64,000 nt of DNA from CAXBNB01 sp040151475 (GTDB lineage: Bacteria > Bacteroidota > Bacteroidia > Cytophagales > Cyclobacteriaceae). The DNA lies in the NCBI RefSeq assembly GCF_040151475.1, contig NZ_JBDKWG010000124.1, positions 15,835 through 79,834 of the forward strand, read 5' to 3'. This document shows positions 15,713 through 25,893 of this stretch, one piece after another. Every line of letters begins with the position of its first letter. Positions within the stretch are counted from its first letter, which is position 1. The notes under the pieces are model-generated. The model searched no databases. It had not been told where the DNA came from and was given only the letters and a program-made list of their open reading frames with translations. A program made the translations under genes and the position numbers.

Positions 15713-18526
15713 CTATTTACTCAGGTATAAGTTTCGTTCACTGTAAATTTTCATGAAATAATCGTCCATCAGGTCATCTATAAAATAGATGGCTTCTCCT
15801 GTTGATTTCATTTCAGGCCCGAGTTCTTTATTCACATTTGGAAATTTATGGAAAGAGAACACTGGTTCTTTAATTGCATAACCGCTTTTATAAGGCTTAA
15901 AATCAAAATCCTTTACTTTTTTCTCACCCAACATCACTTTGGTGGCATAATTTACATAAGGTTCTCTATAGGCTTTGCAAATAAATGGCACTGTACGAGA
16001 AGCCCTTGGATTTGCCTCAATGATGTACACTTTGTCATTTTTTATCGCAAATTGGATGTTGATTAAACCAACCGTTTCCAATGCCTTGGCAATTTTGATC
16101 GTATATTCTTCGATTTGCCGCATTACTAAATCTCCAAGATTATAAGGAGGAAGTACTGCATAAGAATCCCCGGAGTGAATTCCGGCAGGTTCTATATGTT
16201 GCATGATTCCGATGATATATACATCTTCTCCATCGCAAATGGCATCCGCTTCTGCTTCAATCGCTCCTTCAAGGAAATGATCCAAAAGAATCCTTCCATC
16301 TGGCTTGTCCTTCATCAGATTTACCACATGCTCTTCCATTTCCTGCTCATTGATCACAATTTTCATACTCTGGCCTCCCAACACATAACTAGGACGAACA
16401 AGTAAAGGAAATCCAATTTCTTTTGATAATTCTATGGCCTGATCTGCATCTTCCACAGTTCCATAAGGAGGATAAGGAATTTTAAGTTCTTTCAACAGGT
16501 CAGAAAAACGTCCCCGATCTTCTGCAAGGTCAAGTGCTTCGTAACTTGTACCAATTACTTTGATACCATATCTGGTAAATTTCTCTGCAAGCTTCAGAGC
16601 TGTCTGTCCACCCAACTGCACAATGACACCTACAGGATTTTCATGTAAGATGATATCATAAATATGCTCCCAGAATACAGGCTCAAAATACAGTTTATCA
16701 GCAATGTCAAAATCCGTAGAAACGGTTTCAGGATTGCAATTGATCATGATAGTTTCATAACCGCATTCCTTGGCTGCCAATACTCCATGCACACAAGAAT
16801 AATCAAATTCAATTCCTTGCCCGATGCGGTTAGGACCGGAACCCAGTACTATTATTTTCTTCTTGTCTGAAGACACAGACTCGTTTTCATCATCAAATGA
16901 GGAGTAATAATAAGGTGTTTGGGCTTCAAACTCAGCGGCACATGTGTCAACCAGCTTGTACACCCTTTTTATACCAAAATCATTTCTTTTGGTATAGACC
17001 TCACTTTCAAGGCATTTCAACAAGTGTGCTATCTGCCTGTCTGCATAACCCTTTTCCTTGGCTGTTTTCAGCAAATGCTTAGGCAATGATTCCAGAGAGT
17101 AATTTTCAATTTCATTTTCCAAAACAATCAATTCCTCAATCTGATGCAGGAACCAATTATCAATTTTGGTTAATTTTTTAATGGTTTTAAATGGAATGCC
17201 CATTTTAAACGCATCATATATATGGAATAATCTGTTCCAACTTGGATTTTCCAGACTATAAAGGATTTCCTGCTGGTCATTCAGTTCTCTGCCATCTGCT
17301 CCAAGTCCATTTCTTTTGATCTCAAGTGACTGACAGGCTTTTTGCAGAGCCTCCTGGAAGTTTCTTCCAATACCCATTGCCTCGCCTACGGATTTCATCT
17401 GAAGGCCAAGCTTGCGATCAGAACCTGGAAATTTATCAAAATTCCATCTTGGTATTTTTACAATCACATAGTCCAATGCTGGTTCAAAAAACGCAGAAGT
17501 GGTCTTAGTGATTTGATTTTTTAATTCATCAAGATTGTAGCCAATAGCCAATTTCGCTGCTATTTTGGCAATCGGATATCCTGTAGCTTTAGATGCCAAT
17601 GCCGAAGACCGGGACACCCTTGGGTTTATCTCAATACCAACAATCTCGTCAGTTTCCGGATGAACAGAAAACTGGACATTACATCCTCCTGCAAACTCAC
17701 CAATGGCGTTCATCATTCTTTTTGCCAGATCCCTCATGTTCTGGTACACCGTATCGGGCAATGTCATAGCAGGAGCCACTGTAATGGAATCTCCCGTATG
17801 AATACCCATTGGATCAAAGTTTTCTATCGAGCAAATGATAATAATGTTACCAATATTGTCACGCAGCAGCTCCAACTCATATTCTTTCCATCCCAATATA
17901 CTTTGCTCCACCAATACTTCATGAATCGGGGATGCCTGCAATCCGGCGTTCAAAGCATTGTCAAATTCTTCAGGGGTGTTCACAAAGCCTCCGCCGTATC
18001 CACCGAGTGTATAGGAAGGACGGATAACCAGTGGAAATCCAATTTCCTGAGCGATTTCTTTTCCTGTTAAAAATGACGTGGCAGTTTCTCCTTTACAGAC
18101 ATTCACTCCAATTTCATTCATTTTCAACCTGAATTTCTCGCGATCTTCTGTGGTCTCAATAGCGCCTATATCGACACCTATCATCTTCACTCCATATTTC
18201 TCCCAAATACCGGCAGCATTACAGTCAATGGCCAGGTTCAGTGCAGTTTGTCCTCCCATAGTAGGCAAGACAGCATCAATATCGTGTTTTTCTAAAATTT
18301 CCCTTATGGATTGTTTTGTAAGGGGTTTCAAGTATATGTTATCGGCTGTTACGCTATCAGTCATGATGGTAGCCGGATTGGAATTGATCAGGGTAACCTC
18401 GATACCTTCCTCTCTAAGTGAACGGGCCGCTTGGGATCCTGCATAATCAAATTCACAAGCCTGACCAATGACGATTGGCCCGCTACCGATAATCAAAACT
18501 GACTTGATGCTATTGTCTCTTGGCAT
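15713..18526 (-). CDS. carB: Carbamoyl-phosphate synthase large subunit
   Basis: The 937-residue product contains the two homologous ATP-grasp halves of CarB: N-half IGSGPIVIGQACEFDYAGSQ with ATP-site GGYGGGFVNTP, and C-half LGSGPNRIGQGIEFDYSCVH with VRPSYVLGGQSMKIV. It makes carbamoyl phosphate for pyrimidines and arginine, using ammonia supplied by CarA, which is not in the window. It ends just after the second ATP-grasp domain. The C-terminal MGS-like allosteric domain of about 130 residues present in E. coli CarB is absent, as I recall for other Bacteroidota. A TAAATTTG element lies upstream at 18559-18566. Confidence 0.95.
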   Translation of the reverse strand: MPRDNSIKSVLIIGSGPIVIGQACEFDYAGSQAARSLREEGIEVTLINSNPATIMTDSVTADNIYLKPLTKQSIREILEKHDIDAVLPTMGGQTALNLAIDCNAAGIWEKYGVKMIGVDIGAIETTEDREKFRLKMNEIGVNVCKGETATSFLTGKEIAQEIGFPLVIRPSYTLGGYGGGFVNTPEEFDNALNAGLQASPIHEVLVEQSILGWKEYELELLRDNIGNIIIICSIENFDPMGIHTGDSITVAPAMTLPDTVYQNMRDLAKRMMNAIGEFAGGCNVQFSVHPETDEIVGIEINPRVSRSSALASKATGYPIAKIAAKLAIGYNLDELKNQITKTTSAFFEPALDYVIVKIPRWNFDKFPGSDRKLGLQMKSVGEAMGIGRNFQEALQKACQSLEIKRNGLGADGRELNDQQEILYSLENPSWNRLFHIYDAFKMGIPFKTIKKLTKIDNWFLHQIEELIVLENEIENYSLESLPKHLLKTAKEKGYADRQIAHLLKCLESEVYTKRNDFGIKRVYKLVDTCAAEFEAQTPYYYSSFDDENESVSSDKKKIIVLGSGPNRIGQGIEFDYSCVHGVLAAKECGYETIMINCNPETVSTDFDIADKLYFEPVFWEHIYDIILHENPVGVIVQLGGQTALKLAEKFTRYGIKVIGTSYEALDLAEDRGRFSDLLKELKIPYPPYGTVEDADQAIELSKEIGFPLLVRPSYVLGGQSMKIVINEQEMEEHVVNLMKDKPDGRILLDHFLEGAIEAEADAICDGEDVYIIGIMQHIEPAGIHSGDSYAVLPPYNLGDLVMRQIEEYTIKIAKALETVGLINIQFAIKNDKVYIIEANPRASRTVPFICKAYREPYVNYATKVMLGEKKVKDFDFKPYKSGYAIKEPVFSFHKFPNVNKELGPEMKSTGEAIYFIDDLMDDYFMKIYSERNLYLSK

Positions 18527-18558
18527 AGTAGTGCTATGGGGATTGGTGCAAATTGGCG

Positions 18559-18566
18559 CAAATTTA
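18559..18566 (-). promoter_or_regulatory. Putative -7 element of carB
   Basis: On the minus strand the sequence reads TAAATTTG, matching TAnnTTTG, 33 bp before the carB ATG. A TTTT lies at the -33 position instead of TTTG. Confidence 0.45.
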
Positions 18567-18652
18567 GATTAGAAAGGATTAGATTAAAAGGTAATCCACA
18601 GACAAATTTCCATTATTGGAATAATAATTTCATTTTGATTTTGTTATTCTTT

Positions 18653-18680
18653 TTTGATTGAGTCAATCGACTTAGATTTG
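18653..18680 (+). promoter_or_regulatory. Putative promoter of the small lipoprotein gene
   Basis: TAGATTTG (18673-18680) matches TAnnTTTG, with TTTTTG ending at 18656 upstream (16-bp spacing, slightly short). The ATG follows 23 bp later. Confidence 0.45.
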
Positions 18681-18702
18681 AGACACATTATATGAAATTT
18701 AT

Positions 18703-19137
18703 ATGCTCAAAAGGAAAGCCCTAATAGTATTGACAACAATCACTGTGGTTGTTTCAGGTTGTACCAGTGAAAAATCTCAGAAGGAAGACAGAGCAACAAC
18801 ACAGGCAAGTGATGTAATAGGCAAATGGCAGGCACAATGGGTAACAGACCCTTCTTCTTATCCAGATGTAGATCCTTCTGTCAATTTCACCATGAATGGC
18901 AAGTTCGAATTTGATTCTAAAGGAAAGGTAACAATCTCTGCGTATGGTTACAAAGGATGCATTTTTAGTAGCGACACATTAGTGCATTCACTAAATTGGA
19001 AACTAAAAAATGACACCCTTCAACTGGTTAATGAAAATGACGTACATGGCATGACCTATTCTGTTTTGAACTTATCTACAGAAAAAATGAAACTCCAGCT
19101 AATGGATGACATATTTTTAAACCTGAGTAAACTCTGA
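18703..19137 (+). CDS. Small predicted lipoprotein, unknown function
   Basis: The 144-residue product starts with a lipoprotein signal peptide (LIVLTTITVVVSGC, lipobox VSGC). A polar linker and a compact beta-rich domain follow (VIGKWQAQWVTDP, GKFEFDSKGKVTISAYGY, LNWKLKNDTLQLV). This layout recalls the lipocalin-like or META-type domains of many Bacteroidota lipoproteins that begin with GKW, but no family can be named. It is likely anchored in an envelope membrane. It stands alone, divergent from carB. Confidence 0.6.
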   Translation: MLKRKALIVLTTITVVVSGCTSEKSQKEDRATTQASDVIGKWQAQWVTDPSSYPDVDPSVNFTMNGKFEFDSKGKVTISAYGYKGCIFSSDTLVHSLNWKLKNDTLQLVNENDVHGMTYSVLNLSTEKMKLQLMDDIFLNLSKL

Positions 19138-19326
19138 TATATAAACTAAGGTCATTTCAATTTTCTACCATTTCTCTTTCCAACAGAAGCGATCATTAGC
19201 AAACAGTCTCCATTAGGCTGATAACTGTAATTTTACTTTAATTCATAATAATCCTCAATTACCTTTTATATCTTTATCAGGTTTATTGTAAGAAAACAAA
19301 AACTCAAAATTTAAATTTTCAAACTC

Positions 19327-21981
19327 ATGAAAAAATTTCTTGTCATAATTGGAAGTCTCATTGGCGTATTGATCCTGGCCATGATATTGATTCCGATCAT
19401 TTTCAAAGACGATATAAAAAAGGCAGTGGATGATGCTATGGCTGACAACCTAAATGCAAATGTTTTCTATGATCCGGATGGCATTAATCTCACCCTTTTT
19501 AGCAATTTTCCGGACTTTACCTTCGGTATGGATGATTTTGGGATTTCCGGTATTGGCAAATTCGAGGGGGACACTCTGGTATCGGTTGGTTCCTTTGAAG
19601 TAGTAATAGACGTAATGTCCGTAATATCAGGAGATAAAATCACCATCAGTTCGATCACACTCGACGAACCAAAGATACTGGTGAAAGTATTGAAAGATGG
19701 TAGTGCAAATTATGATATTGCCAAGACCACTGAAGATACCGCCGTTGAAGAAACACCTGAAAATGCAGAGGCATCAGCTTTCAGCATTGGCATCAATAAA
19801 TGGGAAATAGTAAATGGCAGTCTCGATTATATCGACGAATCAATGGCATTTACGACTTCCCTAAAAGGGCTCAATCACACCGGATCAGGAGATTTCGCCT
19901 TAGATATATTCGATATGATCACCAAAACCACTGTGGATGATTTTTCTCTTGGATATGAAGGTGTAGAATACATGTCTCGCAAAACCCTGGACATTGACAT
20001 GATCATGAGTATGGATCTGGCCAACGCCAAATATACATTTAAGGAGAACACTGTTAAGTTAAATGATTTTGGTTTTGGATTCGATGGATATGTATCTATG
20101 CCAGATGAAGACATAGATATGGATATTACCTATTCAGGGAAAGAAATCTCTATGAAAAGCATTTTATCTTTAATTCCCGGTGATTATCAAAGTTACTTGG
20201 ACGGTGTGACAGCTGGTGGTGAGGTTAATTTTGACGGCTTTGTTCGAGGTAAATACAATGAAACCCTACTACCAACTGTCAACACCAAATTAGGGATAAA
20301 AAATGGGAGTATCCGATATGCCGAATACCCTATTCCAATGGAAAAAATCAATGTAGCTACAGAATTGAATGTACCGGGAGAAAATATGAATGCCATGTCT
20401 TTTGATATGTCAAAATTTCACATGCTGGTAGATGGAGAAGAAGTAAGTGCTACTATGTCTTTTAAGAACCTGGACAATTACACCTGGGCATTTTCTCTTT
20501 TAGGTAATCTGGACTTAGAGAAAATTTTGAAAATAGTGCCAATAGAAGGCACCCAGCTTAAAGGCAAAATCAAGGCTGATTTTAAGACTTCAGGAAATAT
20601 GGCTCTGGTAGAAGCTGAAAAATATGACCAGTTGCCAGCCAGTGGCAATATGTCCATTGATGGATTCTACTTTTCAAGCCCTGACCTTCCACAAGGATTT
20701 GGCATCACTTCATCCAAAATGTCATTTAACCCTAAATATATTACGCTTACCAATTTTGATGGCACTATAGGTAAAAGTGATATCCACATGGATGGCAATA
20801 TTCAAAATTACATCGGCTTTGCACTGGACTCAACAGAAGTTTTGACTGGTCAATTGAATTTTTCTTCCAACTCGTTTGACCTGAACGAATGGATGGTGGA
20901 AGAAGAAACAGTCGAAACAGAATCCGGTGAAGACAGCCTGGCACTTGAAGTAGTAAGGATTCCTGTGAATATTGACTTTGTAATGAATGCTTCCATGAAG
21001 AAAATCATTTACGACAACCTTAATATTGAAAACCTAAAAGGCAATATCGTAATAAAAGATGGTGCTGCCAGAATGCAGGGAGTTGATTTTGATATGTTGA
21101 AAGGTAAATTCACAATGAGTGGATCTTATGTTACCGCCAATGTAGAAAATCCTGAATTTGATTTTATGTTTGGAATCAAAGGATTGTCGATTCCAGCTTC
21201 ATTCGAAGCATTCAATACCGTTCAACAACTAGCTCCTATAGCTAAAAATGTCAATGGAAATTTCTCAACAGACTTTAAAATTGGTGGAGTGCTGGGTCCT
21301 GACATGATGCCTGTTTATGACAAGCTTTTTGGTTCCGGATTAATCCAAATAGCCGATGCTGCATTGTCAGGATCAAAAATTACTTCAGCCATTTCTACCG
21401 TCACAAAATTGAAAGGTGGAAGTGGTGAAACCGAGGGGGTGAAGTTAAAAGACGTAATCATGGATGCTGAGATAAAAGACGGAAGACTACATGTAAAACC
21501 CTTTGATGTAAGCATTGGAGGATACAAAACCACAGTTTCAGGATCAAATGGTATTCTGGGAGATCTGGATTATAAACTGAAAATGGATGTGCCATCCGGA
21601 GCAGCGGGAGCTGCTTTAAATAGTGCTTTGTCATCTTTCACAGGAGGAAAATCCATTGTTGGCGAAAACATAAAATTAAACCTTGGGCTTCAAGGAACCT
21701 ATGATGACCCAAAAGTTGGCCTATTGGGAACAGAATCCGGGGAAGGAGGAGCTGGCAGTACGGCAAAAGCTGCTGCAAAAGCAGCTTTGGATGAACAAAA
21801 AGCAAAAGCTCAGGCAGAGTTAGACAAGAAAAAAGCCGAAGCAGAGGCGAAAGCAAAAGCTGAATTGGAAAAGAAAAAGAAAGAAGCTGAAGAAAAAGCA
21901 AAAGCTGAAGCAGAAAAGCTGAAACAAGATGCTGCTGATAAAGCCAAAGATGCCATAAAAGGATTATTCAAAAAGAAATAA
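19327..21981 (+). CDS. AsmA-family envelope protein
   Basis: The 884-residue product has an N-terminal transmembrane anchor (FLVIIGSLIGVLILAMILIPIIF) followed by the long beta-rich repeating-groove region of AsmA-like proteins. The C-terminal AsmA signature is at about 600-800 (GNFSTDFKIGGVLGPDMMP, LKDVIMDAEIKDGRLHVKPF, LDYKLKMDVPSG). AsmA-like proteins bridge the periplasm and are implicated in lipid transport to the outer membrane. The last about 70 residues are an Ala/Lys/Glu-rich charged helix that is not part of the fold. It precedes the TerB-like gene by 33 bp and the beta-oxidation genes. Confidence 0.85.
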   Translation: MKKFLVIIGSLIGVLILAMILIPIIFKDDIKKAVDDAMADNLNANVFYDPDGINLTLFSNFPDFTFGMDDFGISGIGKFEGDTLVSVGSFEVVIDVMSVISGDKITISSITLDEPKILVKVLKDGSANYDIAKTTEDTAVEETPENAEASAFSIGINKWEIVNGSLDYIDESMAFTTSLKGLNHTGSGDFALDIFDMITKTTVDDFSLGYEGVEYMSRKTLDIDMIMSMDLANAKYTFKENTVKLNDFGFGFDGYVSMPDEDIDMDITYSGKEISMKSILSLIPGDYQSYLDGVTAGGEVNFDGFVRGKYNETLLPTVNTKLGIKNGSIRYAEYPIPMEKINVATELNVPGENMNAMSFDMSKFHMLVDGEEVSATMSFKNLDNYTWAFSLLGNLDLEKILKIVPIEGTQLKGKIKADFKTSGNMALVEAEKYDQLPASGNMSIDGFYFSSPDLPQGFGITSSKMSFNPKYITLTNFDGTIGKSDIHMDGNIQNYIGFALDSTEVLTGQLNFSSNSFDLNEWMVEEETVETESGEDSLALEVVRIPVNIDFVMNASMKKIIYDNLNIENLKGNIVIKDGAARMQGVDFDMLKGKFTMSGSYVTANVENPEFDFMFGIKGLSIPASFEAFNTVQQLAPIAKNVNGNFSTDFKIGGVLGPDMMPVYDKLFGSGLIQIADAALSGSKITSAISTVTKLKGGSGETEGVKLKDVIMDAEIKDGRLHVKPFDVSIGGYKTTVSGSNGILGDLDYKLKMDVPSGAAGAALNSALSSFTGGKSIVGENIKLNLGLQGTYDDPKVGLLGTESGEGGAGSTAKAAAKAALDEQKAKAQAELDKKKAEAEAKAKAELEKKKKEAEEKAKAEAEKLKQDAADKAKDAIKGLFKKK

Positions 21982-22014
21982 TCAATAAACTACCCAACTA
22001 CAAACCACTAACCT

Positions 22015-22416
22015 ATGTTCACAAAACAGCTCAAAGTGCTGGCGATTTTGGCCAATGCCGATGGTGAAGTCAACGATATGGAAATTCAGTTGATGGAAAA
22101 AATCGGTAAAGCCAACGGTATGTCTCTGGATGAAATCCATGAGGCTATTGAATCTCCAGACAAAGAAATAGATCTGGACGATTTGAATGAAGATGACAAG
22201 TTTGACTTGCTCCATGACGTGATCCAATTGATGAAAATTGACAGCAAGATTTACAATGAAGAAATATTATATTGTCAAAATATTGCGGCCAAACTGGGGT
22301 TTCCATTAGAAGCTGTCATGGAAATTTATCCTCATGTAAACACACGCATCAACCTGAGTGTCCCCAGAGAAAAAGAAGCACTCAAGAAGAAATTGTATGA
22401 AATATTGAATCGGTAA
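22015..22416 (+). CDS. TerB-like helical protein
   Basis: The 133-residue product is mostly helical and resembles the TerB/DjlA N-terminal fold: LAILANADGEVNDMEIQLMEKIGKA followed by a similar second half, LMKIDSKIYNEEILYCQNIA. Paired acidic D/E residues could bind a divalent metal, as in TerB. Real tellurite resistance is not implied, since the fold is widespread. It lies 33 bp after the AsmA-like gene and 4 bp before fadI. Confidence 0.7.
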   Translation: MFTKQLKVLAILANADGEVNDMEIQLMEKIGKANGMSLDEIHEAIESPDKEIDLDDLNEDDKFDLLHDVIQLMKIDSKIYNEEILYCQNIAAKLGFPLEAVMEIYPHVNTRINLSVPREKEALKKKLYEILNR

Positions 22417-22420
22417 GGCT

Positions 22421-23704
22421 ATGAATCGAAAAGTTGTAATGATCGAAGGGACTCGTACCCCATTTTTGAAATCAGGTACAGACTATTTTGATCTGATGTC
22501 TTACCAACTCGGAGCTATGGCTATCAACGGACTGATTACAAAATCAGGCATTCAGGCAAGTGTAGTGGATAGAGTAATCATGGGTACAGTGGTTCATAAT
22601 ATCACTACTCCAAATGTCGCTCGTGAATGTGCTCTGACTGGTGGCATTCCTTATACTACTCCTGCCCATACTGTTTCCCAGGCTTGTATTTCGGCAAATG
22701 CTGCTATTTCCGGTGGTGTAGATTTGATCCGAACCGGGCAAGCGGACGTGATCGTTGCAGGAGGTACCGATTCAGTTTCCGACATTCCCATTCCTTTTAG
22801 AAAGGAAATGAGAAAAAAGTTGTTTGCAGCAAGAAGCATTAAAACATTTGGTCAAACGCTGAAATTTCTTGCCAGCTTAAGGCCCGCTGATTTCAAACCA
22901 GTAGTACCTGCAATTGCAGAGTTTACGACTGATCGCACCATGGGTCAGGATTGTGATTTGATGGCCGCCAGATATGGCATTACCCGAGAGTCACAAGATG
23001 AATTTGCCGTCCGTTCCCACAAGTTGGCATCTGAAGCTACTGAAAAAGGAATTCTACAGAAAGAAATTACAGCCGCTTCATTTCCTCCCAATTTTAAGAA
23101 TATTGATCAGGACAATACTTATCGGGGAGACAGTACAGTGGAGAAACTGGCAAAACTTCGTCCTGCATTTGATAAAAAAAATGGTACCTTGACAGCTGCC
23201 AACTCTTCTTTTTTAACAGATGGTGCTGCAGTTGTGCTGCTCATGTCTGAGGAAAAAGCAAAAGAGCTTGGACTGACACCAAAAGTGTCAATTAAAAACT
23301 ATGTATTCACTGGTCAGGATCCCAATGAAGAATTGCTACTTGGCCCGGCTTATGCTACTTATCAACTTATGCAAAAAGAAGGATTGACCATTAATGATAT
23401 TGACGTTTTTGAATACCATGAAGCATTTGCCGCTCAAATCCTGACCAACTTAAAGTGCCTTGATTCTGATCAATTTGCCAAAGAAAAAATAGGAGTATCA
23501 AAAAAATTGGGAGAAATTCCACTGGACAAATTCAACATCCATGGAGGCTCTCTTTCTCTGGGACATCCCTTTGGAGCAACAGGAGCCAGATTACTGACCA
23601 CTGCCGCCAACCGTTTGATTCGTGAAGACGGCAATCTTGCATTAATTGCAGCCTGTGCTGCCGGAGCTCATGGACATGCCATGTTATTGGAGCACTACAA
23701 CTAA
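22421..23704 (+). CDS. fadI: Acetyl-CoA C-acyltransferase (3-ketoacyl-CoA thiolase)
   Basis: The 427-residue thiolase performs the last step of fatty-acid beta-oxidation, releasing acetyl-CoA. The nucleophilic Cys is in VSQACISANAA, the catalytic His in GGSLSLGHPFGATGARL and the second Cys in AACAAGAHGHAMLLEH. The length and the insert after the first motif fit the FadI (trifunctional beta) type. It is followed after 28 bp by fadJ, its partner subunit, so the two form a beta-oxidation operon. Confidence 0.92.
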   Translation: MNRKVVMIEGTRTPFLKSGTDYFDLMSYQLGAMAINGLITKSGIQASVVDRVIMGTVVHNITTPNVARECALTGGIPYTTPAHTVSQACISANAAISGGVDLIRTGQADVIVAGGTDSVSDIPIPFRKEMRKKLFAARSIKTFGQTLKFLASLRPADFKPVVPAIAEFTTDRTMGQDCDLMAARYGITRESQDEFAVRSHKLASEATEKGILQKEITAASFPPNFKNIDQDNTYRGDSTVEKLAKLRPAFDKKNGTLTAANSSFLTDGAAVVLLMSEEKAKELGLTPKVSIKNYVFTGQDPNEELLLGPAYATYQLMQKEGLTINDIDVFEYHEAFAAQILTNLKCLDSDQFAKEKIGVSKKLGEIPLDKFNIHGGSLSLGHPFGATGARLLTTAANRLIREDGNLALIAACAAGAHGHAMLLEHYN

Positions 23705-23732
23705 ATTTCTCTAATCTCATTTTGATATAAGA

Positions 23733-25856
23733 ATGACCGTCAAAAAACTATTAACTCTGGAAAAACAAGATAATATAGCTGTTCTTTGGATGGGTATTCC
23801 AGAAGAAGAATGGAATAAAATCACAATTGGAATGATTAGTCATTTCGAGGAAATTATAGAAGAAATCCAAAATGATGATGAAATCGTTGCAGCGGTTTTT
23901 ATCAGCAGAAAAAAAGGATTTATGGCTGGTGCTGATATTGAGGAATTTCTTACGTTAGGGCAAGGAGAGGGGAAAAAGACGTCCATACAGGGACACAAGA
24001 TGTTTGCTAAAATTGAAGACTCAAAAAAACCATTCGTCGCAGCAATCCATGGGGCATGTATGGGAGGCGGAACAGAAATCTCTCTATCATGTGCAGGACG
24101 AGTCATCTCCTCCCATTCCTCTACAATGATGGCACTTCCGGAAGTAAAATTGGGTCTTTTACCCGGACTCGGTGGTTCTTTCCGCATGCCTCGGTTGATA
24201 GGTCTTCAAAAAGCGTTGAACATTATCCTTACGGGAAAAAATGTGTACGCTTATCCGGCTTATAAAATGGGATTGGCTGATGTGATAGTAGATCAAGCCA
24301 ATTTATTACAAGCTGCCAAAAAACATGCCCTCAATATTGTCTCAGGAAAATTTAAAAGAAAAGACAAAAGGAGCCTCGCTGAAAAAATACTGGAAGGAAA
24401 TTCCATCACCAGAAACATTATTTTTAGCAAAGCAAGACAAATGGTAATGCGCACCACCTATGGCAATTACCCTGCTCCTTTAAAAATTATCGAAACCGTC
24501 AAAGCTCATTGGAATAAACCCCGGGAAGAATCATGGGAAATTGAAACCTCCAATTTCGACATATTACTTCAATCCAATGAATGTTATCAGTTGATTCACC
24601 TCTTTTTCGCAATGAATGCGATGAAGAAAAATCCAAAGAAGGAATTGGTAAAGAAAGTAGATACTGTGGCGGTGCTAGGAGCAGGGTTGATGGGAGAAGG
24701 CATAGCAGAAGTATCCGTGTCCCGAGGAATGGACATTTTGCTCAAAGACCTTTATCCCGAAAGCCTGACAAAAGCCAAAAAGAATATCTGGAGAAATTTA
24801 TCAAAAAAAATAAAGCAGAAATCAATCAAATCTGCTGAGGCAGAAACTTTAATCAACAAAGTAAATACATCAACAGACTTTACAGGTTTCCAAAAAGCAG
24901 ATATGGTAATCGAAGCGGTCTTTGAAGATATTAACATCAAACATCAAGTCATACGAGAAACAGAACAATATATTCCTACCAAAGCCATATTTGCTTCCAA
25001 CACTTCCGCTCTACCCATCACAAAAATAGCTGAAGCTTCTTCCAGACCTGAGCAGGTAATCGGAATGCATTATTTTTCTCCGGTTCAAAAAATGCCTTTG
25101 TTGGAAATCATTACCACAGATCATACTACCGATTGGGTAACAGCTACTGCACTTGATGTTGGAATCAGACAAGGAAAAACTTGTATTGTGGTAAAAGATG
25201 GGCCGGGGTTCTATACCACCCGAATTTTGTCTCCATTCCTCAACGAAGCGTTGTTGCTATTAGAGGAAGGCGCAGACATACTTCATTTGGATAAAGCCAT
25301 GAAGCAATTCGGTTTTCCTGTAGGGCCTATTAACCTTATCGATGAAGTAGGAATAGATGTTGGAGCACACATATCCGAAGGTGCCTTAGGAGCTTTTTTC
25401 GAGCAAAGAGGAGAAAAGAGCAATAATAAAATGAGAGAGTTGGCTGATGCAGGTTTTAAAGGAAGAAAAAACAACAACGGCTTTTTGCTTTACGATCCAA
25501 AAACTGGCAAAAAAGTCCGGGGGAAAGTGAATGAAGAAATATATCAGTTTTTTGGTGGTAACAGCAGAAAAAATATCGACACTCAAGTCATTCAAGATCG
25601 TATGGCTCTGATGATGATCAATGAAGCTGCCATGTGTCTTGAAGAAGGCATCATCCAATCACCAAGAGATGGAGATATAGGAGCCATATTCGGGCTGGGT
25701 TTTGCACCTTTTACTGGCGGTCCGTTTAGGTATTTGGATCATATAGGACTAAATAATGTTCTATCTGTCTTTGAAAAATATAAAGATTTGGGAAACAGAT
25801 TTATTCCAGCGAAAACTTTGGTTGATTACGCTAAAGAAAGAAAGAAATTCTATTGA
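23733..25856 (+). CDS. fadJ: Fatty-acid oxidation complex alpha subunit (enoyl-CoA hydratase / 3-hydroxyacyl-CoA dehydrogenase)
   Basis: The 707-residue bifunctional enzyme hydrates enoyl-CoA and oxidises the 3-hydroxyacyl-CoA. The crotonase domain (about 1-190) keeps both catalytic glutamates, in CMGGGTEISLSCAGRV and LPEVKLGLLPGLGG. The NAD-binding part starts at AVLGAGLMGEGIAEV (about 315) and the dehydrogenase His is in HYFSPVQKMPLLEII. Two C-terminal helical dehydrogenase domains complete it. It pairs with fadI upstream. Confidence 0.93.
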   Translation: MTVKKLLTLEKQDNIAVLWMGIPEEEWNKITIGMISHFEEIIEEIQNDDEIVAAVFISRKKGFMAGADIEEFLTLGQGEGKKTSIQGHKMFAKIEDSKKPFVAAIHGACMGGGTEISLSCAGRVISSHSSTMMALPEVKLGLLPGLGGSFRMPRLIGLQKALNIILTGKNVYAYPAYKMGLADVIVDQANLLQAAKKHALNIVSGKFKRKDKRSLAEKILEGNSITRNIIFSKARQMVMRTTYGNYPAPLKIIETVKAHWNKPREESWEIETSNFDILLQSNECYQLIHLFFAMNAMKKNPKKELVKKVDTVAVLGAGLMGEGIAEVSVSRGMDILLKDLYPESLTKAKKNIWRNLSKKIKQKSIKSAEAETLINKVNTSTDFTGFQKADMVIEAVFEDINIKHQVIRETEQYIPTKAIFASNTSALPITKIAEASSRPEQVIGMHYFSPVQKMPLLEIITTDHTTDWVTATALDVGIRQGKTCIVVKDGPGFYTTRILSPFLNEALLLLEEGADILHLDKAMKQFGFPVGPINLIDEVGIDVGAHISEGALGAFFEQRGEKSNNKMRELADAGFKGRKNNNGFLLYDPKTGKKVRGKVNEEIYQFFGGNSRKNIDTQVIQDRMALMMINEAAMCLEEGIIQSPRDGDIGAIFGLGFAPFTGGPFRYLDHIGLNNVLSVFEKYKDLGNRFIPAKTLVDYAKERKKFY

Positions 25857-25893
25857 TACAACAAACCAAAGCAACTATGCGTTTATTATTTCT

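Noticed and set aside
17660..18070. 136-codon plus-strand frame opposite carB
   Set aside because: Shadow of conserved CarB coding sequence.
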